NCBI RefSeq assembly: GCF_003865365.1
Contig: NZ_RQVR01000004.1
Coordinates: 124,001 to 188,000 of the forward strand
DNA: 64,000 nt
Reading direction: 5' to 3'
Origin: Flavobacterium macacae
GTDB taxonomy: Bacteria > Bacteroidota > Bacteroidia > Flavobacteriales > Flavobacteriaceae
Below the pieces are notes generated by a model. That model searched no databases, was not told where the DNA came from, and worked only from the letters and a program-made list of their open reading frames with translations. Shown piece by piece: positions 40,039 through 48,876 of this stretch (its first letter is position 1; every line of letters starts with the position of its first letter). The position numbers and the translations under genes are program-made.

Positions 40039-41049
40039 ATGAAAGAAGAAGAAATAAAAGGAATATGGGAGTTATTGGCAACACCAAAAAAGATTGCCAT
40101 CATTCCGCACAGAAGCCCAGATGGTGACGCAATGGGTTCCACATTAGGATTATATCATTTTTTAAAAAAATTAAATCACGAAGCAATTGTTATTGCTCCC
40201 AATGAATTTCCAGAATTTCTGGCTTGGCTTCCGGGTTCTGAAAAGGTCTTGATTTTTGAAAAAGACAAAGAAAATGTAGCCAAAGTTCTTCAAGGCGCCG
40301 AAGTGATTTTTACTTTAGATTTTAATGCTTTGCACCGAACTGGCGAGATGGAAAACGTGTTGAATAAGTTGACAGCGCCTTTTATCATGATCGACCATCA
40401 CCAAAAACCGGACGATTATGCAGCTTTTACGTATTCCAACACAAAATTTGGTTCCACTTGTGAGATGGTTTACAATTTCATCACTTACTTAGAAAAAAAA
40501 GAACTGCTTGACGAAACCATTGCCAGCTGTCTTTACACTGGAATTGTTACGGATTCGGGCTCTTTCCGATTCCCAACAACCACCAGCGAAACGCACCGAG
40601 TTGCAGCTGCTTTGCTAGATCTAGGAGCACGAAATGGCGACATCCACAATTCTCTCTTTGATAATAATTCGTACCACCGTTTGCAATTATTAGGCAGGGC
40701 TTTGCAAAACATGAAGGTTTTTCCAGAATTTAAAACGTCTTACATTCGCTTGACGCAACAAGAATTAGACGAATTTAAATATGTAAAAGGAGATACCGAA
40801 GGAATTGTAAATTATGGACTTACCATAAAAGGCATTATTTTTGCCGCTATATTCATTGAAAACAAAGAGGAAGGAATCGTGAAAATATCGTTCCGTTCGC
40901 AAGGTAATTTTGACGTGAATCAGTTTGCCCGCCAGTATTTTAACGGCGGTGGCCACATCAATGCAGCTGGAGGAAAATCGAACAAATCATTAGACGAAAC
41001 GATTAAAGATTTCGAATCTATTTTATCACAACAAAATTTTAATGTGTAA
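40039..41049 (+). CDS. nrnA: DHH family phosphoesterase (NrnA-like)
   Basis: Hydrolyses short oligoribonucleotides (nanoRNA) and/or 3'-phosphoadenosine 5'-phosphate. The 336-residue protein has the metal site 'IPHRSPDGDAMGST' and 'MIDHHQKPDDYAAF' in the DHH domain, 'GIVTDSGSFRFPTT', and the C-terminal DHHA1 motif 'YFNGGGHINAAGG'. It heads a run of co-directional genes ending with the two isomerases; the gldI ATG lies 4 bases after its stop. A TAATTTCG box ends only 7 bases before the ATG. Confidence 0.93.
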   Translation: MKEEEIKGIWELLATPKKIAIIPHRSPDGDAMGSTLGLYHFLKKLNHEAIVIAPNEFPEFLAWLPGSEKVLIFEKDKENVAKVLQGAEVIFTLDFNALHRTGEMENVLNKLTAPFIMIDHHQKPDDYAAFTYSNTKFGSTCEMVYNFITYLEKKELLDETIASCLYTGIVTDSGSFRFPTTTSETHRVAAALLDLGARNGDIHNSLFDNNSYHRLQLLGRALQNMKVFPEFKTSYIRLTQQELDEFKYVKGDTEGIVNYGLTIKGIIFAAIFIENKEEGIVKISFRSQGNFDVNQFARQYFNGGGHINAAGGKSNKSLDETIKDFESILSQQNFNV

Positions 41050-41053
41050 AGCT

Positions 41054-41689
41054 ATGAAAGTTACCCAATTGTTAGCGTGTGTTTTTGCTACTGCGCTTTT
41101 GCTTTCGAGTTGTAATAATCAGCAGGCAAGAAAACCTGTCTCCTATTCGTCTGGAACTTTTATGAAAGAGTCTGTGGCACGAAATAAAAAATTAATTGCT
41201 GGTGAAGAATCAAAAATTGATGCGATCATAAAAAGCGATAGTGGTTCGCAATATATTGCTTCGCCAAAAGGATATTGGTACAAATATGACGTAAAAAGCA
41301 CTTCAAAAGATACTCTTTTTCCTAAAAAAGGAGACGTTGCTTACTATAACTATGAAGTAAAAGATTTAGACGGAAATATGATTTATACCGAATTTGAACT
41401 TAAACCTCAAGTATATTTAGTCGACAAGCAAAACATTATGATGGGAATGCGCGACGGAATTAAATTGATGAAAAAAGGCGAAAAAATCACTTTTCTTTTT
41501 CCATCACACATGGGGTATGGCTATCACGGTGACAACAGAAGAATTGGTCACAACCAACCTTTGATGACATCAATTTTTTTAAGAGATATCAAATCTGAAG
41601 CGGAAGCAAGAACTAACGCTAAAACTTCCTTAAAAACAATACCAACTCCAACAAAACCCACAGAACCAACAGAAGAATCAAAACAATAA
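41054..41689 (+). CDS. gldI: Gliding motility lipoprotein GldI, FKBP-type isomerase
   Basis: Lipoprotein required for gliding motility in Flavobacterium johnsoniae, related to FKBP peptidyl-prolyl isomerases; gliding uses the same machinery as T9SS. From ATG 41054 it has 211 residues, lipobox 'LLLSSC' with C20, an FKBP-like domain (about 85-185, 'FPKKGDVAYYNYEVKDLDG', 'MGYGYHGDNRRIGHNQPL') and a proline/threonine tail. The upstream ATG 41042 is rejected because it places extra residues before the signal peptide and overlaps nrnA. Confidence 0.9.
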   Translation: MKVTQLLACVFATALLLSSCNNQQARKPVSYSSGTFMKESVARNKKLIAGEESKIDAIIKSDSGSQYIASPKGYWYKYDVKSTSKDTLFPKKGDVAYYNYEVKDLDGNMIYTEFELKPQVYLVDKQNIMMGMRDGIKLMKKGEKITFLFPSHMGYGYHGDNRRIGHNQPLMTSIFLRDIKSEAEARTNAKTSLKTIPTPTKPTEPTEESKQ

Positions 41690-41701
41690 TTTAAATTTAA
41701 A

Positions 41702-42817
41702 ATGAAAAAATTAACTAGCCTTTTTTTAGGTCTTACTGCTTTTTTTATGTCTTGCGATAGCAAAACAAACAATCTTAAGGACGGAATGTATGCCGAAATT
41801 GAAACTTCAAAAGGAACAATTTTAGTAGAACTAGAATACAAAAAAACACCAGTAACCGTAGCTAACTTTGTGTCTTTGGCAGAAGGTAAAAACACGATGG
41901 TGGATGAAAAATATAAAGGAAAACCTTTTTATGATGGTTTAAAATTTCATAGAGTTGAAGCAGATTTCATGATTCAAGGTGGGGATCCTGAAGGAAACGG
42001 AATGGGCGGTCCTGGTTATAAATTTAAAGATGAAATAGTTGCCGATCTAGCACTTGACAAAGGAGGGATTTTGGCAATGGCAAATGGTGGAAAAGGTACA
42101 AATGGTAGCCAATTTTTTATTACACATACCGCTACACCTTGGTTAACAGGAATTCATACTGTATTTGGTCATGTTTTAGAAAACGGAATGGAAGTGGTGA
42201 ATGCCATCCAACAAGATGATGTAATCAACAAAATTACAATTATCCGAAAAGGTGAAGACGCTAAAAAGTTTGATGCTCCAAAAATCTTCAAAGATAATTT
42301 TGCCGATGAAATTGCAAATCAAAAGAAAATTGAAGAAGAAAAATTAAAAATGAGAGCCCAATATGCTGAAATCATTAAAGAAAAAGAAGCTTTTTTCACA
42401 ACAGAAAAAGCAACTTCCACTAAAACGCAATCAGGTTTGCAATTCAAAATAATTAAAAAAGGAAACGGCAAAAAACCAGTTGCAGGAACACAAGTTTTCT
42501 TAAACTATGCCGGTTATTTTGAAAACGGAGATTTATTTGATTCTAATATTGAAAGCATTGCAACTGCTTATGGAACGGTAGATCCAAATCGTGCTGCCCA
42601 AAGAGGTTACCAACCAATTCCTTTTATGGCGGGTGCAAAAGAAGGAATGATACCTGGATTTATTGAAGGAATCGAGCAGCTTTCTTTTGGAGATAAAGCG
42701 GTAATTTTCATTCCTGCTTATTTAGGATATGGAGAACGAGGTGCTGGCGGCGTTATTCCTCCAAATGCCAATATTATTTTTGAACTTGAACTGTTAGAAA
42801 ACGCTCCAGCAAATTAA
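41702..42817 (+). CDS. Cyclophilin-FKBP fusion peptidyl-prolyl isomerase, lipoprotein
   Basis: A periplasmic or outer-membrane folding helper with two isomerase domains, 371 residues. The lipobox 'FFMSC' has C18. The cyclophilin domain (about 27-200) has the catalytic arginine in 'FHRVEADFMIQGGDPEG' and 'GSQFFITHTATPWL'. A helical linker (205-240) leads to the FKBP domain (about 240-368) with 'FLNYAGYFENGDLFDS' and 'GYGERGAGGVIPPNANIIF'. It is co-transcribed with gldI (12-base gap) and followed 22 bases later by a paralogue. Confidence 0.93.
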   Translation: MKKLTSLFLGLTAFFMSCDSKTNNLKDGMYAEIETSKGTILVELEYKKTPVTVANFVSLAEGKNTMVDEKYKGKPFYDGLKFHRVEADFMIQGGDPEGNGMGGPGYKFKDEIVADLALDKGGILAMANGGKGTNGSQFFITHTATPWLTGIHTVFGHVLENGMEVVNAIQQDDVINKITIIRKGEDAKKFDAPKIFKDNFADEIANQKKIEEEKLKMRAQYAEIIKEKEAFFTTEKATSTKTQSGLQFKIIKKGNGKKPVAGTQVFLNYAGYFENGDLFDSNIESIATAYGTVDPNRAAQRGYQPIPFMAGAKEGMIPGFIEGIEQLSFGDKAVIFIPAYLGYGERGAGGVIPPNANIIFELELLENAPAN

Positions 42818-42839
42818 TATTAATAATAAATATTTCACA

Positions 42840-44006
42840 ATGAAACTAAAATTTATATGTGTATTGCTTCTTGCGATTTCAGTTGGAAGTTATGCCCAAA
42901 AAGGAAAAAGCAAAACTACTGCTAAAAAAGCGACAACAGCTCAAAAAGCAACTGATCCAGAAGGAATTTTTGCTGTAATGGAAACTAATAAAGGTAGAAT
43001 TACAATTCAATTAGAATATCAAAAAACGCCAATTACAGTTGCCAATTTCATCTCTTTAGCAGAAGGAACAAACAATGCAGTTAGCCCTAAATACAAAGGA
43101 AAACCTTTTTATACCGGATTAAAATTTCATAGAGTGATACCTGATTTTATGATTCAAGGTGGTGATCCACTTGGAACGGGAGCGGGTGATCCGGGTTATA
43201 AATTTAAAGATGAATTTCACCCGGATTTAAAGCATAATTCAGGCGGAATTTTGTCAATGGCCAATTCTGGCCCTACAACAAATGGTTCGCAATTTTTTAT
43301 TACTCATAAAGAAACACCGTGGTTGAATAACAAATATACCGTTTTTGGAAAAGTAACTTCAGGAATGGATATTGTCAACATAATTACTCAAAATGATGTG
43401 ATCATGGAAGTAAAAATTGTTAGAAAAGGTTCAGAAGCTAAAAAATTTGACGCAGCAAAAATTTTCAATGACTATTTTGAAAACAAAGATGCTTATGCTA
43501 AAAAAGAAGCCGACGCTTTGCTAGCTAAGAAAAAAGAGGCGGAAGCAAAAATTGCTCCTGTAAAAGCTGCAAAAGTAGCTGAATTGGCGAAGGCTAGAAT
43601 AACTGCTACAAAAACGGAGTCTGGATTAGAATATGTAGTTACTAAAAAAGGAAGTAACGTAAAACCTGCTCCTGGAACGCAAGTCTATGTTCACTATTCT
43701 GGATTTTTAGAAGATGGAACTTTATTTGACAGCAGTAACGGTGAAGTAAATAAATTATTTGGAAAATTTGACGAAAATAGAGCGGCTCAAAATGGTTACC
43801 AACCTTTACCTGCAACTGCCGGGAGCTACAATTTTGTACCTGGATTTTCTGAAGGTTTAAATCAATTGTCAATTGGTGATAAAGCTACACTTTTCATCCC
43901 ATCGGCTTTGGGTTATGGGGAAAGAGGCGCTGGCGGAGTGATTCCTCCAAATGCAAACATTATTTTTGAAGTAGAGCTTTTGGACGCACTTCCGGCGAAG
44001 CAGTAA
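42840..44006 (+). CDS. Cyclophilin-FKBP fusion peptidyl-prolyl isomerase, secreted paralogue
   Basis: Tandem paralogue of the preceding gene, 388 residues, same domain order (cyclophilin about 40-215, FKBP about 265-385) and near-identical motifs ('FHRVIPDFMIQGGDP', 'GYGERGAGGVIPPNANIIF'). It differs at the N-terminus: a cleavable signal peptide ending 'SVGSYAQ' and a lysine/threonine-rich linker instead of a lipobox, so it should be soluble in the periplasm. The pair probably arose by duplication followed by relocation of one copy. Confidence 0.93.
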   Translation: MKLKFICVLLLAISVGSYAQKGKSKTTAKKATTAQKATDPEGIFAVMETNKGRITIQLEYQKTPITVANFISLAEGTNNAVSPKYKGKPFYTGLKFHRVIPDFMIQGGDPLGTGAGDPGYKFKDEFHPDLKHNSGGILSMANSGPTTNGSQFFITHKETPWLNNKYTVFGKVTSGMDIVNIITQNDVIMEVKIVRKGSEAKKFDAAKIFNDYFENKDAYAKKEADALLAKKKEAEAKIAPVKAAKVAELAKARITATKTESGLEYVVTKKGSNVKPAPGTQVYVHYSGFLEDGTLFDSSNGEVNKLFGKFDENRAAQNGYQPLPATAGSYNFVPGFSEGLNQLSIGDKATLFIPSALGYGERGAGGVIPPNANIIFEVELLDALPAKQ

Positions 44007-44064
44007 TGGGTATGGAACAATTAAAAAGCTTGGTTTTCAGTTTAAAATGAAAGCATAAAAACAT

Positions 44065-44100
44065 AAAAAAGGGATTTTCAATTAAGAAAATCCCTTTTTT
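44065..44100. terminator. Bidirectional terminator
   Basis: A perfect 15-bp stem AAAAAAGGGATTTTC / GAAAATCCCTTTTTT with a 6-base loop, ending the gldI cluster and the convergent small gene. Confidence 0.93.
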
Positions 44101-44133
44101 ATTTACGGATCATTGAAATCCTATTTTGGTAAA

Positions 44134-44571
44134 CTACTTTTTAAATTTCCAGTCGAATTCATCTTTATTATTGATGATGGCGCCCACTTCAACTTTTACG
44201 ACATCATTAAATTCTGTTTGAAAAATCATCCAATTTGATTCGTTGAAATAATTTTCTAGCGTATCAAATTCTTCTTTTTCCCAAGTTGCATAATCTTTCG
44301 TATTCAGTTCTTTTTGAACATCTGAAACATTTCTTCCGATTATTTTTTTATCAAATAAAACTAAATCTTGGCTTGAACCAACGATATATCCTAATTTGAA
44401 ATCTTCATCTTTATAAAAGGTCAAGCGCAATTTTTGGTCATTATATAGATAAACCGTGTTTTCATCTTCGTCTTTAAAACTTTTGCTCGGTTTACCATAA
44501 AGCGCTTCCACGTCTTTTTGCAACATCCCGAAGATTAATTTATCTATTCCTGTTTTTGGATTTATTTTCAT
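44134..44571 (-). CDS. Hypothetical cytoplasmic protein
   Basis: A 145-residue acidic protein without signal peptide. The opening 'GIDKLIFGMLQKDVEALYGKP' resembles the short helix-turn seen in SmpA/BamE-like domains, but the rest ('DEDENTVYLYNDQKLRLTFY', 'EFNDVVKVEVGAI') matches nothing I recognise. Immunity-protein-like size and acidity are noted without further support. ATG 44571 or 44580 could be the start. Confidence 0.7.
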   Translation of the reverse strand: MKINPKTGIDKLIFGMLQKDVEALYGKPSKSFKDEDENTVYLYNDQKLRLTFYKDEDFKLGYIVGSSQDLVLFDKKIIGRNVSDVQKELNTKDYATWEKEEFDTLENYFNESNWMIFQTEFNDVVKVEVGAIINNKDEFDWKFKK

Positions 44572-44593
44572 AATTGTCAATTATTATTTTTTG

Positions 44594-44601
44594 CAAAGAT
44601 A
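44594..44601 (-). promoter_or_regulatory. Bacteroidetes -7 box for the hypothetical gene
   Basis: TATCTTTG on the minus strand, 13-22 bases before the two candidate ATGs, which supports the gene being real. Confidence 0.65.
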
Positions 44602-44843
44602 GGCGTAATTTTTACTTCCGAAGAAACTAAATCAATCTAACTATTTAGAAAGTTTATTTTCCAATTCTTGACCAAGTCTTTCTTCTCATTCTTCTTTTAA
44701 AATACTCAAAATAACACTGTTTCTTCCATAACCAGATGGAACTAAACTCTCTTTTCTCTCAATGCATCGCACTTACAAATTCAGCATCCAAAAATATTTT
44801 TGATTAAAAGCAACCTGTGTTTATAGAAATTGCAGATCAAAAA

Positions 44844-44868
44844 AAACTCTCGAATGTATCGAGAGTTT
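44844..44868 (-). terminator. Terminator after purM
   Basis: A perfect 10-bp stem AAACTCTCGA / TCGAGAGTTT with a 5-base loop and a T run on the minus-strand exit side. The adjoining spacer 44602-44843 holds no recognisable feature. Confidence 0.9.
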
Positions 44869-44891
44869 CTTTTATATTTTATTTGGAATTT

Positions 44892-46070
44892 TTAATATTC
44901 AAAAGTTCCAAATTCGCTATTTATAGTTAACTTTTTAGTTTCTGAAGCTTCCACTCTACCTACAATTTGTGCGTCTACGTTAAACGATTTTGAAATAGCA
45001 ATAATGTCTTCCGCTAATTCTTGGGGAACATAAATTTCCATTCTGTGACCGCAATTGAAAACTTGGTACATCTCTTTCCAATCTGTTTTTGACTGCTCTT
45101 GAATCAATTTAAAAAGTGGCGGAATCGGGAAAAGATTGTCTTTAACCACGTGAACATTATCTACAAAATGAAGCACTTTTGTCTGTGCACCGCCACTGCA
45201 ATGCACCATTCCGTGAATTTCTTTTGGAGAATATTTGTCTAAAATGGTCTTGATAATTGGAGCGTAAGTTCTTGTTGGCGAAAGTACTAATTTTCCAGCA
45301 TCAATGGGAGAATTTTCAACGGCGTCTGTCAATTTTACATTTCCAGAATACACCAGGTCAGCCGGAACCGACGCATCAAAACTTTCTGGGTATTTTTGTG
45401 CCAAATAATTATGAAAAACATCGTGGCGCGCCGACGTTAATCCGTTGCTTCCCATTCCTCCGTTGTATGATTTTTCATAAGAGGCTTGACCAAAAGAGGC
45501 CAAACCAACGATCACGTCACCTGCTTTTATATTAGCGTTATCAACCACTTTATCTCTTCTAATTCTTGCCGTAACAGTTGAATCTACAATGATTGTGCGA
45601 ACTAAATCACCCACATCAGCCGTTTCTCCGCCAGTAGAATTGATGGTAACGCCAAAAGATTTTAGCTCTTCAATCAATTCTTCGGTTCCGTTTATAATTG
45701 CTGAAATAACATCTGCCGGAATCAAATTTTTATTTCTTCCGATAGTTGACGAAAGCAAAATATTGTCAGTCGCGCCAACACACAATAAATCGTCAATATT
45801 CATAATCAAAGCATCTTGAGAAATGCCTTTCCAAACAGACAAATCGCCTGTTTCTTTCCAATATAAATAGGCCAAAGACGATTTTGTTCCTGCACCATCA
45901 GCGTGCATGATTAAACAATAATCTTTGTCGTTGGTCAAATAATCTGGAACAATTTTACAGAAAGCTTTTGGAAATAATCCTTTGTCGATGTTTTTAATTG
46001 CGTTGTGAACATCTTCTTTTGAGGCAGAAACACCTCGCAAATTATAGCGTTTGCTAGTATCGGAACTCAT
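44892..46070 (-). CDS. purM: Phosphoribosylformylglycinamidine cyclo-ligase (AIR synthase)
   Basis: Fifth step of purine synthesis: ATP-dependent ring closure of FGAM to AIR. The 392-residue protein is the long form found in Bacteroidetes, against about 345 in E. coli. It shows 'HADGAGTKSSLAYLYWKETG', 'ALIMNIDDLLCVGATDNILLS', 'STGGETADVGDLVRTIIVD' and 'VIVGLASFGQASYEKSYNGG'. These contain the acidic metal ligands and the glycine-rich phosphate loop of the PurM/PurL fold. Confidence 0.94.
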   Translation of the reverse strand: MSSDTSKRYNLRGVSASKEDVHNAIKNIDKGLFPKAFCKIVPDYLTNDKDYCLIMHADGAGTKSSLAYLYWKETGDLSVWKGISQDALIMNIDDLLCVGATDNILLSSTIGRNKNLIPADVISAIINGTEELIEELKSFGVTINSTGGETADVGDLVRTIIVDSTVTARIRRDKVVDNANIKAGDVIVGLASFGQASYEKSYNGGMGSNGLTSARHDVFHNYLAQKYPESFDASVPADLVYSGNVKLTDAVENSPIDAGKLVLSPTRTYAPIIKTILDKYSPKEIHGMVHCSGGAQTKVLHFVDNVHVVKDNLFPIPPLFKLIQEQSKTDWKEMYQVFNCGHRMEIYVPQELAEDIIAISKSFNVDAQIVGRVEASETKKLTINSEFGTFEY

Positions 46071-46116
46071 AAAAATCGGTTGTGTTGTTGTGGCGTAAAG
46101 ATAGTCAGATTTTTTC

Positions 46117-46205
46117 AGACTTCTTGGATTTTTAGATTTTTAGATTTTAGACTTCTTAGAAAACTTTGACACTTTGTTACTTTTAAACTTTGCTACTTTA
46201 AAACT
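46117..46205. repeat. Low-complexity ACTTTG / TTTTAGA repeats
   Basis: Short direct repeats (TTTTTAGATTTTTAGATTTTAGA, then four ACTTTG-like units) fill the spacer between purM and the OmpA gene; similar in style to the tract at 4276-4406. Confidence 0.5.
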
Positions 46206-46211
46206 CAGAAT

Positions 46212-47099
46212 CTAATTTTCACGAATTTCAATTTCTACTCTGCGGTTTCCAGCTCTTTCAACTTCAGAGGTTTCTGGAATTTTGAACATCGGCTGTGTTA
46301 CTCCAAAACCTTTAAAAGTGACTCTTTCATCAGCGATCCCATTGAATTCAAGAAATTTGGCGATTGCTTTTGCACGTTTTGCAGAAAGATCTTGCTTGTC
46401 ATTTTGCATACAGCAAATATGGCCCTGAACTTCGATTTTCATCTGCGGATTTTGTTTCATAATTTCCAGAAGTTCGTACATTTTTGAGCGTGATTCTGGC
46501 ATAATTGCAAAAGTATTCAACTGAAAATTCAGATTTTCTAATTTGAATTTTTCACCAGCCTTTGCCACAGTTACTTTATCCATAAAAGCGGTATCAAACT
46601 TTAATTCAGATGAAGTCCCATTAGGATTTTTAACCGTTATTGCGGTAGGATATTTGGGCAATTCTCTGGGTTTTACAACCGGGATTTCTTTTTTTATTCC
46701 GAGAATCTCATCTTCGCGAGCTAAATCTTTTTCTAATAAAAAGTAGATTGTTACTTTTCTATTTTCTGATTTAACTTTTGAATGTTTATGCCTTTCTCCG
46801 AAGCTTCTAGTTTTAAAATCTTCCCTGATTTTGACTTTGTTTTTTACTAAATTAAAAATTTGATTGACCCTTTTTTGAGCCAAAGTATCATTAAATCCAG
46901 AAGTTCCGTCTTCATCAGTGTATCCGTTTATGGCAACGATTTTTACTTCTTTATTTGAATTTATCCAAGAATCAAGTTTGGTACTTTCTGTCTTTTTTAA
47001 GTCAAATTTATTGCTGTCAAAATAGATGGAAAATTCTTCTTGGGCTTGAACCAACATTGGAAAAAGAAATAATAAAATATAATAAATCTTGGTTTTCAT
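46212..47099 (-). CDS. OmpA family protein with two OmpA-like regions
   Basis: An exported peptidoglycan-binding protein of 295 residues. The signal peptide is 'YYILLFLFPMLVQAQ'. The first OmpA-like region (about 22-130) has 'INGYTDEDGTSGFNDTLAQKR' and the second (about 190-295) has 'VQGHICCMQNDKQDLSAKRAK' and 'NRRVEIEIREN'. No beta-barrel is present. It follows the curli genes in the same direction after a terminator and 180 bases, so it may anchor the curli machinery to the wall (inference). Confidence 0.85.
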   Translation of the reverse strand: MKTKIYYILLFLFPMLVQAQEEFSIYFDSNKFDLKKTESTKLDSWINSNKEVKIVAINGYTDEDGTSGFNDTLAQKRVNQIFNLVKNKVKIREDFKTRSFGERHKHSKVKSENRKVTIYFLLEKDLAREDEILGIKKEIPVVKPRELPKYPTAITVKNPNGTSSELKFDTAFMDKVTVAKAGEKFKLENLNFQLNTFAIMPESRSKMYELLEIMKQNPQMKIEVQGHICCMQNDKQDLSAKRAKAIAKFLEFNGIADERVTFKGFGVTQPMFKIPETSEVERAGNRRVEIEIREN

Positions 47100-47170
47100 A
47101 AAATTCACTTTAGAATAAAACGAAATAACGATTTATATATTACAAAAAAAAGCTTTTATCAAAACGATTA

Positions 47171-47263
47171 TTAATTTTCAAGAATCATTATTTCCCCTCT
47201 CCTATTTTCATCTTTTACAAATTCGTTTTTTCCTTGTTTAATCACTTTTAACTTTATTGCCAT
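47171..47263 (-). CDS. Possible 30-residue small protein
   Basis: ATG to TAA reading MAIKLKVIKQGKNEFVKDEN..., rich in K and E with no membrane segment. It sits between the curli lipoprotein terminator and the OmpA gene. Composition looks protein-like but there is no family match and no clear promoter. Confidence 0.25.
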   Translation of the reverse strand: MAIKLKVIKQGKNEFVKDENRRGEIMILEN

Positions 47264-47294
47264 AACACGAACCTCAACAATTTACTACAAAAAA

Positions 47295-47323
47295 AAATGA
47301 GACGGAAAAATACCGCCTCATTT
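47295..47323 (-). terminator. Terminator at the end of the curli operon
   Basis: An 11-bp stem AAATGAGACGG / CCGCCTCATTT with one mismatch, and a long T run on the minus-strand exit side. Confidence 0.85.
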
Positions 47324-47384
47324 AAGATTCACTTTTTGGGGGGAAATACAATGAATCAATTGCTATACGCTGATAATTGAAATT

Positions 47385-48869
47385 TTATTCCCAATCAGGC
47401 ATAGTGCCGTTTGTAAATAATGTCACTCTGGAAGTTGTTGTTCCTACAACATATTTTTGAATGTTTCGCACACTCATAAAATCATTTGATGTATTGACAA
47501 ATATAAGCTCGGCTTCACTTGGCGAATACCGTACATCTAAATCAACTGTTCCAGCTGGCTTTTCCGTATTGATTTGAGTGGTTATATTTGTAGAAAAATT
47601 ATGCTCAAAAACTCGTGAATCAAGCTGTCTGTAATCTTGATTTTCAAAACCAGAAATATCTCTAGTGAAAATCAATTTAGTTCCGGTTACAGAAAAATTC
47701 AATCCACCAATTGCTCCTGGTACACCTGAAATTACCTGATCCTGAATTACTCCGTTCATACCAATAACATAAATTTCAGCATTATATCCGTTGGCGCTAT
47801 TTACTTTTAAAGCAATTTTTGAATTGTCATAACTCCAGTCGCATTCTGAAATAAATTTACCGTCAGGGGTTTGGAAAATTTGAACTAGTCCGCTTCCATT
47901 AGCATTTATCTTGTATAATTTATCAAAATTGGCATATATGATTTCATTTCCCGAGTTATTCCAAGAAAAATTTAAATATTCTGAATTGAAACCTGCAATT
48001 GGCACTGAATTAGTCACCTTAAAAACTGCTGAACCATCTGGATTCATTGTATAAATATGATTTTGGGAACCATTTGATCTGATAAATGCAATTTTATTTG
48101 ACTGCGTATTTCTTCTTGGTCTCCAACTGTTTGCATCAGAAGCTGTTAATTGCACTTGATTTCCGGATGCGTCTCCTGCATAAATCACATTTTTTTCGCT
48201 TAATTTTTTTACAAAAAGAAATCTAGTTAACGGAAAGCTTGTTGTGGTAAAAGTGCGCACAGTGCTTAATACTGGTGGATTAATTCCGTCATTTGACGAT
48301 ACTTGCCAAAAATATTTTGTTCCAAAAGCTAAGCTGTTGAGCGTAAAAGTTTTTGTTTCGATATCTGAGTAAATTACTATATCATCATTGATATCATTTC
48401 TTAAAGTCACTTCATATGTTAACGAATCTAAGTCAATATCTTCTGCAGTCCATGTTAAAATCACCTGCATATTTTGATTAATTGCGTTATCGGCCGGCGA
48501 AACCAAAACTGGTGTGTCTGGCGGTCTGTTATTTGAAGTAGAAAGTTTCATTTCAAAAACTACTTCGGTGTTGCTTCCTGAATTAACGACCACGGCTTCG
48601 AACTTGGTGATGTATCCATCTTTTTGCGACTGAAATGAATAATTTCCAGTGGCAACGCTTGGCATTGTAAATCTTCCATCATTATCGGTAAATACAGTGC
48701 TTGAATTTGGGTTTGAAAAAACTTTTGCGTTTGCTACTGGCTCAAAAGTATTTTCTCGAACCACTCGTCCTGTGACAGAACCAAAATCAACTCCATCTAC
48801 TTTTTCTTCACTGCAGGAAAACAGAAAAATCAAAAATAGAAAACTAAATTTTATGTATATATTTTTCAT
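47385..48869 (-). CDS. Curli-locus lipoprotein: regulatory-like domain, FnIII and beta-propeller
   Basis: An outer-membrane lipoprotein of 494 residues, C19 in 'LIFLFSCSEE'. The domains are a carboxypeptidase-regulatory-like beta-sandwich (about 30-108, 'VTGRVVRENTFEPVANAKVF'), a fibronectin type III-like module (about 115-210, 'SSNDGINPPVLSTVRTFTTT'), and a TolB/PD40-type propeller (about 225-494) with repeated blade motifs ('IAFIRSNGSQNHIYTMNPDG', 'KLYKINANGSG', 'AEIYVIGMNG'). It starts 7 bases after the CsgG-like gene, so it belongs to the curli operon, but it has no E. coli curli counterpart. A fibre- or sugar-binding role is inferred. Confidence 0.85.
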   Translation of the reverse strand: MKNIYIKFSFLFLIFLFSCSEEKVDGVDFGSVTGRVVRENTFEPVANAKVFSNPNSSTVFTDNDGRFTMPSVATGNYSFQSQKDGYITKFEAVVVNSGSNTEVVFEMKLSTSNNRPPDTPVLVSPADNAINQNMQVILTWTAEDIDLDSLTYEVTLRNDINDDIVIYSDIETKTFTLNSLAFGTKYFWQVSSNDGINPPVLSTVRTFTTTSFPLTRFLFVKKLSEKNVIYAGDASGNQVQLTASDANSWRPRRNTQSNKIAFIRSNGSQNHIYTMNPDGSAVFKVTNSVPIAGFNSEYLNFSWNNSGNEIIYANFDKLYKINANGSGLVQIFQTPDGKFISECDWSYDNSKIALKVNSANGYNAEIYVIGMNGVIQDQVISGVPGAIGGLNFSVTGTKLIFTRDISGFENQDYRQLDSRVFEHNFSTNITTQINTEKPAGTVDLDVRYSPSEAELIFVNTSNDFMSVRNIQKYVVGTTTSRVTLFTNGTMPDWE

Positions 48870-48876
48870 AATTGCA

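Noticed and set aside
46071..46211. Possible purine riboswitch before purM
   Set aside because: Sequence is low-complexity T/A repeats without the conserved three-way junction.
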